NCBI GenBank assembly: GCA_965219935.1
Contig: CBDCOU010000003.1
Coordinates: 1,984,001-2,048,000, forward strand
From: Bin34 sp965219935
GTDB taxonomy: Bacteria; Chloroflexota; Anaerolineae; Caldilineales; Caldilineaceae
Direction of reading: 5' to 3'
Length of the DNA stretch: 64,000 bases
This document shows, in pieces, positions 41,247-50,473 of the stretch. Made by a program: the position numbers and the translations under genes. Position 1 is the stretch's first letter. Each line of letters begins with the position of its first letter. Below the pieces are notes generated by a model. That model was not told the DNA's origin. It saw nothing but the letters and a program-made list of their open reading frames with translations, and searched no databases.

Positions 41247-42587
41247 ATGCACATGAAATCCACACAACCCTCCCGGGACCTCCCCAACCGCCTGATTGCC
41301 GTCTGGCTGGGTATCCTGCTGGCGGCCACAACCGCAGCCTGCGCCTCCGGTGCCGACGTTCCCGGGCACACGCCAACGCCCGAAACTTCGAACCAGCCGC
41401 GCCAGGCGGTTGCAGAAGCAGTACCCGAGGCGACACCAACACCGGTCCCCCACGCGTCGGCCATTGAAGCTGCCGCCGCCACGGTCGAACCCCGGCTGGA
41501 ACTGGAACCGGTGGCCACGCTGGTCCGACCGGTGTTCCTGACCCATGCCGGGGACGGCTCGGATCGGCTCTACATCGTCGAGCAGGCTGGACGAATCCTG
41601 ATCCTGGAGAACGGGAGCCTGCTACCGGATCCCTTCCTCGACATTCGCGCACGGGTCAAGGACACCGGCAACGAACAAGGGCTGCTGGGACTGGCGTTCC
41701 CACCCGACTACAGCCGCACCCTTGAGTTTTATGTCAATTACACGGGCCAGGGCAACCAGACCGTGGTCTCCCGGTTCAACGTCTCTCCGGCCAATCCCCT
41801 GCTGGCCCTCGAAGGTTCGGAGGAAAAGTTGCTGACCATTTCACAGCCGGCCACCAACCACAACGGCGGCATGTTGCTGTTCGGCCCGGACAACATGCTC
41901 TGGATCGGCACGGGCGACGGCGGGGCCGCGGACGACCGCTTCCGCAACGGGCAGAACCCCGACTCGCTGCTGGGCAAGATGCTGCGCATCGACGTCCTGG
42001 GGCCGCGGGGCCGCGGCTACGACATCCCGGAGGACAATCCGTGGGTGGATCGCAACTGGGAGGGGCAAGCGGTCCGCGACGAAGTGTGGGCGGTGGGCCT
42101 GCGCAACCCGTGGCGCTACGCCTTCGATCCGGCCACGGGCGACCTGTGGATCGCGGATGTGGGCCAGAACCTATACGAGGATGTCCACTTTGTGCCGGCC
42201 GGTTCGGCCGGAGGCCTGAACTTCGGCTGGCCACTGATGGAGGGCGCACACTGCTTTCCCCCCGGCCGACCATGCGATCCGACCGGGCTGGAGCAGGTGG
42301 TTGCCGAGTTCCCGCACGGGACCGGGGACTGTTCCGTAACGGGAGGCTACGTCTATCGGGGTTCGGACTGGCCCGCGATGGCCGGTCTCTATGTAGTGGG
42401 GGACTTTTGCAGCGGCCGCGTCTGGACCGTGGTCAATGCCGGTTCGCCTTCCGATCCGGATTGGCAGGTCCGGGAACTGGCCGACACCGATCACAACATC
42501 AGTTCCTTCGGTGAGGACGCCGACGGCGAACTGTACCTGCTGGACCTGGAAGGTGGCGTGTACCGCATGAAGTTCCCGGCCAATTAG
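41247..42587 (+). CDS. Lipoprotein PQQ-dependent sugar dehydrogenase-like protein
   Basis: A 446-residue exported protein. LIAVWLGILLAATTAAC is a lipoprotein signal, followed by a Pro/Thr-rich spacer to about residue 85. The glucose/sorbosone dehydrogenase (GSDH) six-bladed propeller follows: THAGDGSDRLYIVEQAGRIL, GNEQGLLGLAFPPDY, NHNGGMLLFGPDNMLWIGTG and WRYAFDPATGDLWIADVGQN. It would oxidise sugars at the outer face using PQQ if that cofactor is supplied; no PQQ biosynthesis genes are nearby. Confidence 0.87.
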   Translation: MHMKSTQPSRDLPNRLIAVWLGILLAATTAACASGADVPGHTPTPETSNQPRQAVAEAVPEATPTPVPHASAIEAAAATVEPRLELEPVATLVRPVFLTHAGDGSDRLYIVEQAGRILILENGSLLPDPFLDIRARVKDTGNEQGLLGLAFPPDYSRTLEFYVNYTGQGNQTVVSRFNVSPANPLLALEGSEEKLLTISQPATNHNGGMLLFGPDNMLWIGTGDGGAADDRFRNGQNPDSLLGKMLRIDVLGPRGRGYDIPEDNPWVDRNWEGQAVRDEVWAVGLRNPWRYAFDPATGDLWIADVGQNLYEDVHFVPAGSAGGLNFGWPLMEGAHCFPPGRPCDPTGLEQVVAEFPHGTGDCSVTGGYVYRGSDWPAMAGLYVVGDFCSGRVWTVVNAGSPSDPDWQVRELADTDHNISSFGEDADGELYLLDLEGGVYRMKFPAN

Positions 42588-43039
42588 TCCGGCCGCGGGA
42601 TGCCGGCCCCAGGCGAACCGACAAGATTCCCATGACCGGCAGCCGAGGGGGCGCGGCACGGTTCCACTTCCGTTGATTTGGGCCAGGAAGCCAAAGGCAG
42701 TGGCGGACACGCTGTGCCGAATGTCGTCAAAACAGTCGATACCGGACGCGACGGAACACAGGGGAACGGTCTCCCGTTGACAGTGGACAGATACCATTCA
42801 ACGAGAATGAAACAGTGCCCCCCCTCGGCATCCAACCACCGCCTGCGGGCTGCCCATAGTACAATCCCGTGCTACCACAGAACTGTGCGAAGTACTGAAA
42901 ACAATGCCCTCGAAGCCCGACACGTGGCCTGAAGTTGGGGTGCCCCGGCAACCAGGACTGTTCGGGGAGTTGGCGGCACGGTGCAGGGGAATCTCTGCAC
43001 CGGCCCATGGATGCCAGTTTTGACAAAGGTTGCCGAATC
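42588..43039. other. Gene-free stretch before the second Uma2 gene
   Basis: About 450 bases. An 8-bp hairpin at 42979-43002 (CGGTGCAG and its complement, 8-base loop) lies just before the possible ATG at 43007. Nothing else recognised. Confidence 0.45.
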
Positions 43040-44227
43040 ATGTTGCTGAGACCTGCCCGCCGGGAAAAGTTGCCGCGGTTGCAGGAACGCGCGCCCGCCT
43101 TGGCGAAAGCCGACGACGGGGACACGTCCCCCACGCTTGACCTTGCCGATCCGGAGATGACGCGGGCAGCCCGCGCGGAACGGGCCGCCTGGCGACGGGC
43201 GCACCGGGCGGCATGGTGGCGCGAACTGGAGGCCCTGTACCACTTCGATCCCGTATTCATCTACGACCCCGGCCATGAATACGATCAGGAATCCACCACC
43301 GATCCCGACTACGATGCCGAAGGCCTCCACTTCCTGGAATATGACGAGGACGGAGTGGTGAGCCCACTGGAGAAACGGGCGCGGAAAGTCCAGGAGCGCG
43401 GGGCCGACACGGCCTCCGCCATGCTCGCCGACCAGGATCTGGAAGGGGACTACGAGCGGTTGATCCGGTTCCGCCCCGAGACCGTCAGGCGCGCCAACCG
43501 GGCCTCCGGCGACAACCATCCCGAGGGAAAAGGCGTGCGCCCGGACATGTTGGTACGGGCCGCCATGTCCGTGTCGGAACGGGAACAGTTCATGCCCGAT
43601 GGCGTACTCCGGCTCGACCTGGGGGCTCCCGTCCCGCCGCTGGTGCTGGAAGTGGTGTCCGCAGGCTCGGCGCATCGTGATCTCCACTACAAGATGCACC
43701 TATATGCCGCAGCGAGAGTTGCGGAGTACCTGGTGTACGACCTGGGCGGCAAGCGCTTGGCGGGTTCGCCCCGGGAATTGCTGATGTTCCGGCTGCAGGG
43801 TGAGAACTACCAGCAGGATCCTGTCGCGGGCGAGTACTGGAGCGACGTGTTTGGCACGCGGGTACGCTTCCAGTCCGACGCGCGTGAACGCGATCAGGAG
43901 TCCTACGGGGTGCCGGAGGAGGAACGCTCACCCCCGCGTTTCCAGTGGTGGGACGGGGAACAGAAGCGCTGGCGCGATCCCGAGACCGACGCAGAGCATG
44001 AACAGACGGAGAAGGATGTGGCTCTCCTGCATTTATCCCTGAGCGAAGTGCTGTCCTCCGCGATTCTGGGCCGGATCGAGGCCGCGTGGCACCGGCACGG
44101 GGCACCGGCGAACCTTCTTCGGCGCATCGAGGCCGTACGGCAAACACCAAGCGAGTGGAGTTCCTTGCTGCCGGGCAAACTTGAAGACGGCAGTGAGCCG
44201 TCCGGGCCGCCTCTCGGTGCCTTGTAG
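43040..44227 (+). CDS. Uma2-family endonuclease paralogue
   Basis: A protein of about 395 residues. The DUF820 core appears as GVRPDMLVRAAM, PLVLEVVSAGSAHRDLHY and RVAEYLVYDLGG. The N-terminal extension YHFDPVFIYDPGHEYDQES then TTDPDYDAEG matches that of the Uma2 protein at 38524-39531, so the two are paralogues sharing a private N-terminal module. It lacks the octapeptide tail and instead ends with an acidic/helical stretch and IEAAWHRHGAPANLLRRIEA. The start may be 43007 or 43040. Confidence 0.78.
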   Translation: MLLRPARREKLPRLQERAPALAKADDGDTSPTLDLADPEMTRAARAERAAWRRAHRAAWWRELEALYHFDPVFIYDPGHEYDQESTTDPDYDAEGLHFLEYDEDGVVSPLEKRARKVQERGADTASAMLADQDLEGDYERLIRFRPETVRRANRASGDNHPEGKGVRPDMLVRAAMSVSEREQFMPDGVLRLDLGAPVPPLVLEVVSAGSAHRDLHYKMHLYAAARVAEYLVYDLGGKRLAGSPRELLMFRLQGENYQQDPVAGEYWSDVFGTRVRFQSDARERDQESYGVPEEERSPPRFQWWDGEQKRWRDPETDAEHEQTEKDVALLHLSLSEVLSSAILGRIEAAWHRHGAPANLLRRIEAVRQTPSEWSSLLPGKLEDGSEPSGPPLGAL

Positions 44228-44277
44228 AGCGGTGCAGATCGTCCCCCGACAAATGGCGGTCCCAACAGCCGCGCGCC

Positions 44278-44703
44278 TCACACCGGCACGCACCGGGCGG
44301 ACAGGCCGTTGGGGGCGACGAGCGCCGCGTAGGACAGGCGACGGCCGGCGATGGCGCGCGCGAACGCGCGCATGCGGTTGAGGGGCGCGACCTTGCAGTT
44401 GCCCTCGCTGAGCCGGAATGGTTTCGGCTTGGACGGGAGGGAAGTGCCGAGCCCAGGTGCGTGCTGGACGTGCGCCTGCTTGTCCGCCGCGGGCGTCCGG
44501 GTCTGCGGGCGCGGCTCCGCACCACCCCGCAGCAGCACCCGGGCGAGCTGTTCCGGCGTGGCGTCGGGGATGCGGAGATCCTTGCCCCGGAAGGCGGGAG
44601 GCGCATCGTCCTCCGGCCGACCAGGACAGGTCTCCGCCGCGCGTGCGCGTCCGGGCTCGGGCCGGTTTGCCAGCCCGGCATCCGTTCGGTTCGTCTGCTT
44701 CAT
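44278..44703 (-). CDS. Conserved-looking hypothetical protein, Pro/Arg-rich
   Basis: A 141-residue protein with a central FRGKDLRIPDATPEQLARVL block that looks conserved, between disordered Pro/Ala/Arg-rich stretches. GGGAG precedes the ATG at a good distance. Its start overlaps the stop of a tiny upstream frame as ATGA, suggesting coupling. It lies tail to tail with the second Uma2 gene. No function can be given. Confidence 0.5.
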   Translation of the reverse strand: MKQTNRTDAGLANRPEPGRARAAETCPGRPEDDAPPAFRGKDLRIPDATPEQLARVLLRGGAEPRPQTRTPAADKQAHVQHAPGLGTSLPSKPKPFRLSEGNCKVAPLNRMRAFARAIAGRRLSYAALVAPNGLSARCVPV

Positions 44704-44792
44704 GATCGCGCTCCCAACGCCAGTCCGTTCGGTTCGGTCAGGTCGGCGCAGGTGAGATGCCGACCTTCGAGTTCCCGCACCACCGCGCCCAT
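44700..44792 (-). CDS. Very short coupled ORF upstream of the hypothetical gene
   Basis: A 30-residue frame (MGAVVRELEGRHLTCADLTE onward, ending LALGARS) whose TGA overlaps the next ATG. It may be the true 3' end of a longer gene with a non-ATG start, since the frame is open upstream. Tentative. Confidence 0.3.
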   Translation of the reverse strand: MGAVVRELEGRHLTCADLTEPNGLALGARS

Positions 44793-45003
44793 CTGCCGGA
44801 GCGTGCCGGGGACGCCGGGGCGCCTGTGGGCCAAAAGGGGCCGGCAACAGTGTGCTATCGTGCCTTCCCATGTCCGGCAATCCCGTTGATGACGGTTCGG
44901 CACCGGGGCATTGGAACCAGAGGCGACCGGAAACGGAGGGCCATGTGAACCGCCGGCCCTCCCTGCTCGCACCGCGGCTGCAACCGATAAGGCGAACATC
45001 AAA

Positions 45004-46446
45004 ATGAATTCTGGACACCGTGATCGATTCGACCTGGCCTTGACCACCGCTTCGGCGGAGGCGGCCACACACTACGTTGAAGCCCTTGACCTGCTGCTGG
45101 AGCAGAGTTTCGGTTCCGAAGCCGGATTCGAGGACGCGATTGCCGCCGATGAGGGCTTTGCCCTCCCCCACGCCTCGTTGGCGTACCTCCGGATGGGCAT
45201 TGCCGACGGTTCGGACCGCGTGGCCGCCAACCGCGCCAGGGAACTCGCCCGCAAGGCCACGGCCCGCGAACAAGCCCATGTGGAAGCAATTTGGCTCTTC
45301 ATCCACGGCCACGGGACGCGCGCCCGCACGGCCATGCACGCACACCTCGACCGGTATCCCCGCGATGTCATGATCCTGCGGGCGGTCAACCGGCTGTACA
45401 CGCTCGGCTGCAGCGGGGCCGGCGTCAAGGACTTCCCCAGCGTCTATTTCCCGCTGCTGCAGTCCCTGGCACCCAGCTACGGCGACGACTGGGCATTCCT
45501 GAGCCACTACGCGTTTGGGCACCATGAAGTCGGACTGTTCGACGAGGCCCTGGCCTTGGCGGAACGCTCCCTGGCCCAGCGACCCACCAGCGGCCATGCC
45601 GCCCATTCAATTGCGCATGCCCACTTCGAGCAGGGCAATGCCCGGCCCGGCAGCGATTTTCTGGGTGGCTGGCTTCAATCCTACGACCGGCGCTCGCCGT
45701 TCAACGTCCACCTGTCGTGGCACCAGGCGTTGTTCGAACTCGCCCTGGGCCGATACGACGAGGCCGTTGAACTGTACCGGGAAGCCATTTACCCAACCGT
45801 GGAACAGCGGGATCCGGGCACGTTGGCGGACAGCGCCTCGCTCATGTGGCGAATGAGGTTGTACGGCCGTGCCGAACCCACCCTGGACACGGGGCTGATC
45901 CGGGAGCAGGCAGAGGTGGCCGTCGATACCTCCGGCCCGGCCTTCCGGGATGCTCATGCGGCATTGGCATTTGCCGCCACCGGCGACACGGCAAGCATCA
46001 AGCGCATGCATCAACGTCTACACCGTGAGGCGGAGGCAGGGGAAGCACTCCATAGGGACATGACACTGCCCTTGGTCGACGGCATCGCCCACTTCACGGC
46101 CGGCGACTACGCCACTGCAATTGCCTGTCTCGAACCGATAATGCCCCAATTGGTCCGCATCGGCGGCAGTCATGCCCAGCGCGAAGTATTCGAGGACACA
46201 CTGGTCGAAGCCCTGGTCCGGAGCGGTCATCACCCGCGTGCGGTGGCGGCGTTGGAAGAACGGCTGGAACGCCGGCCATCGGTGCGGGACCGCTTTTGGC
46301 TGGCACGCGTCAAGGCGGAAGCCGGAGACCCGGATGCCGCCCATGCCCTGCTGGAGGACGTGTCCCGCCACTGGCAACTGTCGGATCCGGATTCACCGGA
46401 GGCAAGGGCATTAAACGAACTGATGTCCACCGTCGCGGACGCATGA
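45004..46446 (+). CDS. Tetratricopeptide-repeat protein (TTC38-like)
   Basis: A 480-residue all-helical repeat protein. TPR-type helix pairs run throughout, for example HYVEALDLLLEQSFGSEAGF, HYAFGHHEVGLFDEALALAE and SWHQALFELALGRYDEAVEL. The spacing of helices and an N-terminal TTASAEAATHYVEA resemble the TTC38/YcaO-like cytosolic TPR family of bacteria and animals. Role unknown; TPR proteins usually bind partners. The ATG at 45004 has only a weak AAGG upstream; longer in-frame starts exist. Confidence 0.8.
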   Translation: MNSGHRDRFDLALTTASAEAATHYVEALDLLLEQSFGSEAGFEDAIAADEGFALPHASLAYLRMGIADGSDRVAANRARELARKATAREQAHVEAIWLFIHGHGTRARTAMHAHLDRYPRDVMILRAVNRLYTLGCSGAGVKDFPSVYFPLLQSLAPSYGDDWAFLSHYAFGHHEVGLFDEALALAERSLAQRPTSGHAAHSIAHAHFEQGNARPGSDFLGGWLQSYDRRSPFNVHLSWHQALFELALGRYDEAVELYREAIYPTVEQRDPGTLADSASLMWRMRLYGRAEPTLDTGLIREQAEVAVDTSGPAFRDAHAALAFAATGDTASIKRMHQRLHREAEAGEALHRDMTLPLVDGIAHFTAGDYATAIACLEPIMPQLVRIGGSHAQREVFEDTLVEALVRSGHHPRAVAALEERLERRPSVRDRFWLARVKAEAGDPDAAHALLEDVSRHWQLSDPDSPEARALNELMSTVADA

Positions 46447-46582
46447 CCACACCGCACCCCCCGCGCCGGCAAGGCGCTGGCCACGGCATAGTGAAGTCGC
46501 CGATGCGCCGCGGGCAGGACATGGCATTCGAACCGGCCTGAGCGAATCCCCGAACGATCCTCTCATATGGGCGCGGATTTTC

Positions 46583-48325
46583 TCAGCCATGGACAGCGAG
46601 CCTCGTCGAATCGGCATGTTCGTTGACGGCGGACCGGAAGGCCGCCAGCGCATCGTCGATACCATCCGCATCGAAGCGAAAATCGGCCGGTATCGACCGA
46701 TGGCGCGAGTTCACGCGGGCCAGTAGCGCCTTCCTCCGGTTGTCGACCAGGTCCTCCTTCGTCCCGGGACTCAAAACGGCCTCGTGGAACGCCGTCAACT
46801 CGGCTGCCAGGAAGTCCTCGAATTCCTGAAGTGCAATCTGCTGACGGCTCAACTTCTCGAAGTGATAGCCCAGCGCTGCCAGACGGATGGCCAACAGCAG
46901 CATGGAGGAATGGTCCTTCGACACCTTCGCGATGTACCTGCTGTAGGCCGGGAGTTGGCTTGGGGAAAGGCGCCGGCGCACCGTCATCAATGCCAGATAG
47001 AGCGCATTCCCGGTCAAGGACGGGGTTGTGTGGGGCAGCGGTTTCAGGTGCTTTAGCAACGTCAGACAGCGCTCGAAGTAGTTCTCGAGGGACGGGTCGT
47101 AGATCGTGGAAATCACGCGCAGGTATCCCTTGATCAATGTCTTGGGATCCATCTGTGGCACGAAGTTCAGGGCGGTCCCGCTGATTCCGATGGGTACATC
47201 CAAGAGCCGGTTTTCCAATTGCAGCCGAGTGTAGAGATCCGTGCCTTTCAGGGCGGTCAGCAACCCGACCAATGCCATGGGAATGCCGGCTTCCTGAATG
47301 AATTGGATTTGTGCATCGAACACCTGCTCGTCGTCTCCGTCCAGCCCCAGGATGAACCCACCCATCACCTGCATTCCCTTGTGCTGGATCTTTCGCACGG
47401 CGTTCAGCAGGTAGTCCGGTTCCCGCCTGCTGATGTTCTGCGGTTTCTTGGTGATGGCCAGTGCTTTCGGGTTTGGAGTCTCAATGCCCAGGAAGACGGC
47501 GTTGAAGCCGGCTTCGATCATCGCGTCCAGCACAGAGTCCATCCGGGCCAGATTCACGCTTGCTTCGGTGAACAGCTGGAACGGATACCCGTGCGCCTGC
47601 TGCCATGCGGCGATCGCCGGCAGCAGATTCAGGGCGTCGCGCTGGTTGCCGATAAAGTTGTCGTCGACCAGAAACAGATTGCCTCGCCAGCCCAGTCGAT
47701 ACAGGGTTTCGAATTCTTCGACCACCTGTTGTGGAGACTTGGTGCGCGGCACGCGGCCATAGAGCTTGATAATATCGCAGAATTCACAGTCGAAGGGGCA
47801 ACCGCGCGAGAACTGGACGCACATCGCGTGATAGTCCTGCAACTCGATGAGGTCGAATCGCGGGATGGGCGTTCGCGTGACATCGGGTTTCCGCGGCTCT
47901 CGATAGATGGCTTTGGCCCTGCCTTGCTCGAGATCCCGCAAGAACTGGGGGAAAGTCTCCTCCGCTTCGTCCAGAACGAAGTAATCGACTCCCGCGATTT
48001 CCTGATGGAATGATGTTGGATGGGGCCCTCCCGCGACCACGGGAATGCTGGCGTGATTGCAACGCTCGATCACCTCCCGCAGGGATTCCTTCTGCACGAT
48101 CATGGTTGACGTGAACACCATATCGGCCCAATCGAGGTCGGAGTCCTTGAGGGGCGACACATTCATGTCCACGACCCGAAGATCGTATTCCGGAGGAAAC
48201 ATCGCCGCGACCGTAAGGAGCCCGAGCGGCGGGAAGGCCGCTCGAGCCCCGAGCATCTCCAGAGCGTGGTTGATGCCCCAATGGGAGGGCGGATACTCGG
48301 GGTAGACCAGCAGGGCGTTATGCAT
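46583..48325 (-). CDS. B12-binding-type radical SAM protein (DUF4070)
   Basis: A 580-residue class B radical SAM enzyme. An N-terminal cobalamin-binding-like domain (residues 1-140, GVDYFVLDEAEETFPQFLRD) precedes the iron-sulfur motif CPFDCEFC with Cys176, Cys180 and Cys183. The barrel has VFLGIETPN, and the C-terminal part resembles DUF4070, seen in hopanoid methylases such as HpnP. It may methylate an unactivated carbon using SAM and B12. AGGAATTC precedes the ATG. No hopanoid cyclase gene is present in the window. Confidence 0.85.
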   Translation of the reverse strand: MHNALLVYPEYPPSHWGINHALEMLGARAAFPPLGLLTVAAMFPPEYDLRVVDMNVSPLKDSDLDWADMVFTSTMIVQKESLREVIERCNHASIPVVAGGPHPTSFHQEIAGVDYFVLDEAEETFPQFLRDLEQGRAKAIYREPRKPDVTRTPIPRFDLIELQDYHAMCVQFSRGCPFDCEFCDIIKLYGRVPRTKSPQQVVEEFETLYRLGWRGNLFLVDDNFIGNQRDALNLLPAIAAWQQAHGYPFQLFTEASVNLARMDSVLDAMIEAGFNAVFLGIETPNPKALAITKKPQNISRREPDYLLNAVRKIQHKGMQVMGGFILGLDGDDEQVFDAQIQFIQEAGIPMALVGLLTALKGTDLYTRLQLENRLLDVPIGISGTALNFVPQMDPKTLIKGYLRVISTIYDPSLENYFERCLTLLKHLKPLPHTTPSLTGNALYLALMTVRRRLSPSQLPAYSRYIAKVSKDHSSMLLLAIRLAALGYHFEKLSRQQIALQEFEDFLAAELTAFHEAVLSPGTKEDLVDNRRKALLARVNSRHRSIPADFRFDADGIDDALAAFRSAVNEHADSTRLAVHG

Positions 48326-48618
48326 AGCTGAATTCCTGTAGTGTGATTCCCCCTCCGAGCCACTTGTGGGGTGTCGGCTGTGCCATGGACAACTCCCTGT
48401 CGGATCGCATCCGCTGGCGTGGCGTCCCGGATAGATAATAACTATTCGGCAACTGTGTTGCGTTTCAGGCCTCGGTCGCCGTTGCCCTAGGGTCCTTGCG
48501 TCAAGGAGCTTGGTCCCGGATCACCGCGTTCAGGAGCAGGTGGGCGCTGGTCGGCCAACCCGAGGCGCTGCCTCCTGCCCCGACCGGCATCCGCCGCCAC
48601 CGGCAACGCGCTTGCGAC

Positions 48619-50406
48619 TCAGCCGACCGCGAGATCCTCGCCCCGGTGCAAGCGCAGCGCGATTCCGAATGTCTGGCCCTGCGCCCTCATGGTGGGGGCA
48701 TGGGCCGCCAGGTAGCGGGCCGCTGCCACCAGCGGAATAACAGGGTCGAGCCAATCGCAGTGGGACCAGTTCCGCCTGAGCTGGTCGTGCAGGGTCAGGG
48801 CCGCCTCCACACACTGGATGGTGTGAAAGTCCCGATCCTCCCGCAACAGCGCCTCCTTGAGCGCGGCGCGGACTTCGTTTTGGCGGGCCTCGTCCGTGCT
48901 GTGGTCGGCCACCATCTGGCCCGCTTGATTGACCCTGTACTGCTGATCCAGCAGGTCGTTCAACCGCTCCCCGAACGGCTCTTCCGACTCCGGTCCTCCG
49001 GCCGGGGTGGGAATGCGCTGGGCCGGGATGTTCAGGAACCGGTCCAGGTGCACGCTCATGGCAGTGTCCAAAATCCCCCTCAGCATGTCGGCCGAGGGTG
49101 CACGCTGGAAAGCCTGCAGCACGGCCATGCCGAACGTGAAGGTGTGCAGGGCCGTGTCCCAATCCCCGATTTCATTGCTGGTGTGGAAGCGCGCGATGCG
49201 CATGGCGGCTGCATAGCAGATGTGCACAGCCAACCCTTCTCCGGACAGCCCGGCCCGCAGGGCATCAAGGCAGGCAGCCGCAGCCAGCGCGGGTTCGTTG
49301 GGATGCCCGGACAGCACGGTTTCCACCAGGGTGGCAGCACCCGTCTCCCGGGGGTCCGCGGAGCTTCCTTCGGCACAGGCGGCCGGCAGTTCCGCGAACG
49401 CCTGGTTCAGGATTTCAATGAGGTCGTCCGGGTGGCGCCAGGCATGGGACTCCTCCATGCGCATGGCACCCGCAACCAGGCGCACCAGACTCGACAGAAC
49501 CAGTTCCGTTTCGGCCCACCCGGTCATGTCCAGCATGTGGAAGGCACGGTTGCAGAAGTCCATCGGATGGCCGGTATCGATGTAGCGGTGGTCCAGGATG
49601 GCGGAGGCCAGCATGTCCATCAGGAAGGGACCGTCGGCACCACTGCGGATCGCGGACACCACGCAGCGCTCGGCCCCTTCCGTGTCCCGCACTTCAATGA
49701 ATTCCCTGAACCAGGTCTTGAGCAGATCCAGGTCTTCGGTCGTGTCGGGCAGGGACTGGACCAGGAAGCGCCGGGCGGAACCCGCGCTGTCGCCGGCCAC
49801 TGCAGCCAATCCGTGCGACAGGGCCAGGGCTCTTTGCTCGCGGGGCAGGCCGTCCAGAATGCTGGTCATACAGCCCAGGATGGTCAGGCCCTGTCCCCAG
49901 CCCTCGTTGCGGTTTTCACACCCGAACCGCAGGCCCGTCGCCAGGATGCGATCGATCAGGTTGCGTTCCTCCAACAGGATGACCGCCTTGCCCACCACCA
50001 GGGACAGGCTGCGCTCCATGCCCATCTGCAGGCGTTCCTCGCTGTGGGCCACCCGATCCAGCGTGGAGGCCACATCGACCCAGATGCCGCCGTCCCGAAC
50101 ATCCACCGGGAATGTCGGCACATCGTCCGCCCAAAGGTCGAAGGCCCCGCCCGATTGCAGGTCGAACCGCGCATGGTGCCAATGGCAGGTAATCAGACCA
50201 TTGCGGACCGAGCCGCGGTCCATGGGATAGCCCATGTGGGGGCATCGGTTGTCAATCGCATGCACCTGGTCGTTGTGATAGACCAGCGCCACGGTGTAGT
50301 CGCCCACGCGGGCCGTCGCCAGCTGCTGTTCCATCAACTCCGCCACGGGCATCGTGTACTGCCAATCCGCTCCGTGGCCGTTGGCCGAAATACTGGAAGT
50401 GTTCAT
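48619..50406 (-). CDS. Rieske [2Fe-2S] domain fused to a large helical domain
   Basis: A 595-residue protein. Residues 20-112 form a Rieske domain with ligands Cys55-His57 (CPHMG) and Cys74-His77 (CHWHH). The remaining 480 residues are predicted helical with many His, Cys and Trp residues (for example FGCENRNEGWGQGLTILGCM and YIDTGHPMDFCNRAFHM) and match no domain I know. It follows the glutaredoxin-thioredoxin reductase gene by 67 bases, which may be its electron donor. The role of the helical part is open: catalysis, redox sensing or partner binding. Confidence 0.78.
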   Translation of the reverse strand: MNTSSISANGHGADWQYTMPVAELMEQQLATARVGDYTVALVYHNDQVHAIDNRCPHMGYPMDRGSVRNGLITCHWHHARFDLQSGGAFDLWADDVPTFPVDVRDGGIWVDVASTLDRVAHSEERLQMGMERSLSLVVGKAVILLEERNLIDRILATGLRFGCENRNEGWGQGLTILGCMTSILDGLPREQRALALSHGLAAVAGDSAGSARRFLVQSLPDTTEDLDLLKTWFREFIEVRDTEGAERCVVSAIRSGADGPFLMDMLASAILDHRYIDTGHPMDFCNRAFHMLDMTGWAETELVLSSLVRLVAGAMRMEESHAWRHPDDLIEILNQAFAELPAACAEGSSADPRETGAATLVETVLSGHPNEPALAAAACLDALRAGLSGEGLAVHICYAAAMRIARFHTSNEIGDWDTALHTFTFGMAVLQAFQRAPSADMLRGILDTAMSVHLDRFLNIPAQRIPTPAGGPESEEPFGERLNDLLDQQYRVNQAGQMVADHSTDEARQNEVRAALKEALLREDRDFHTIQCVEAALTLHDQLRRNWSHCDWLDPVIPLVAAARYLAAHAPTMRAQGQTFGIALRLHRGEDLAVG

Positions 50407-50473
50407 CTGTAGTCCATCCCGGAATCCAGTGTGGTTAATAACAGTTGTGTTGACATGTCGGCAGGCCAGTCCT

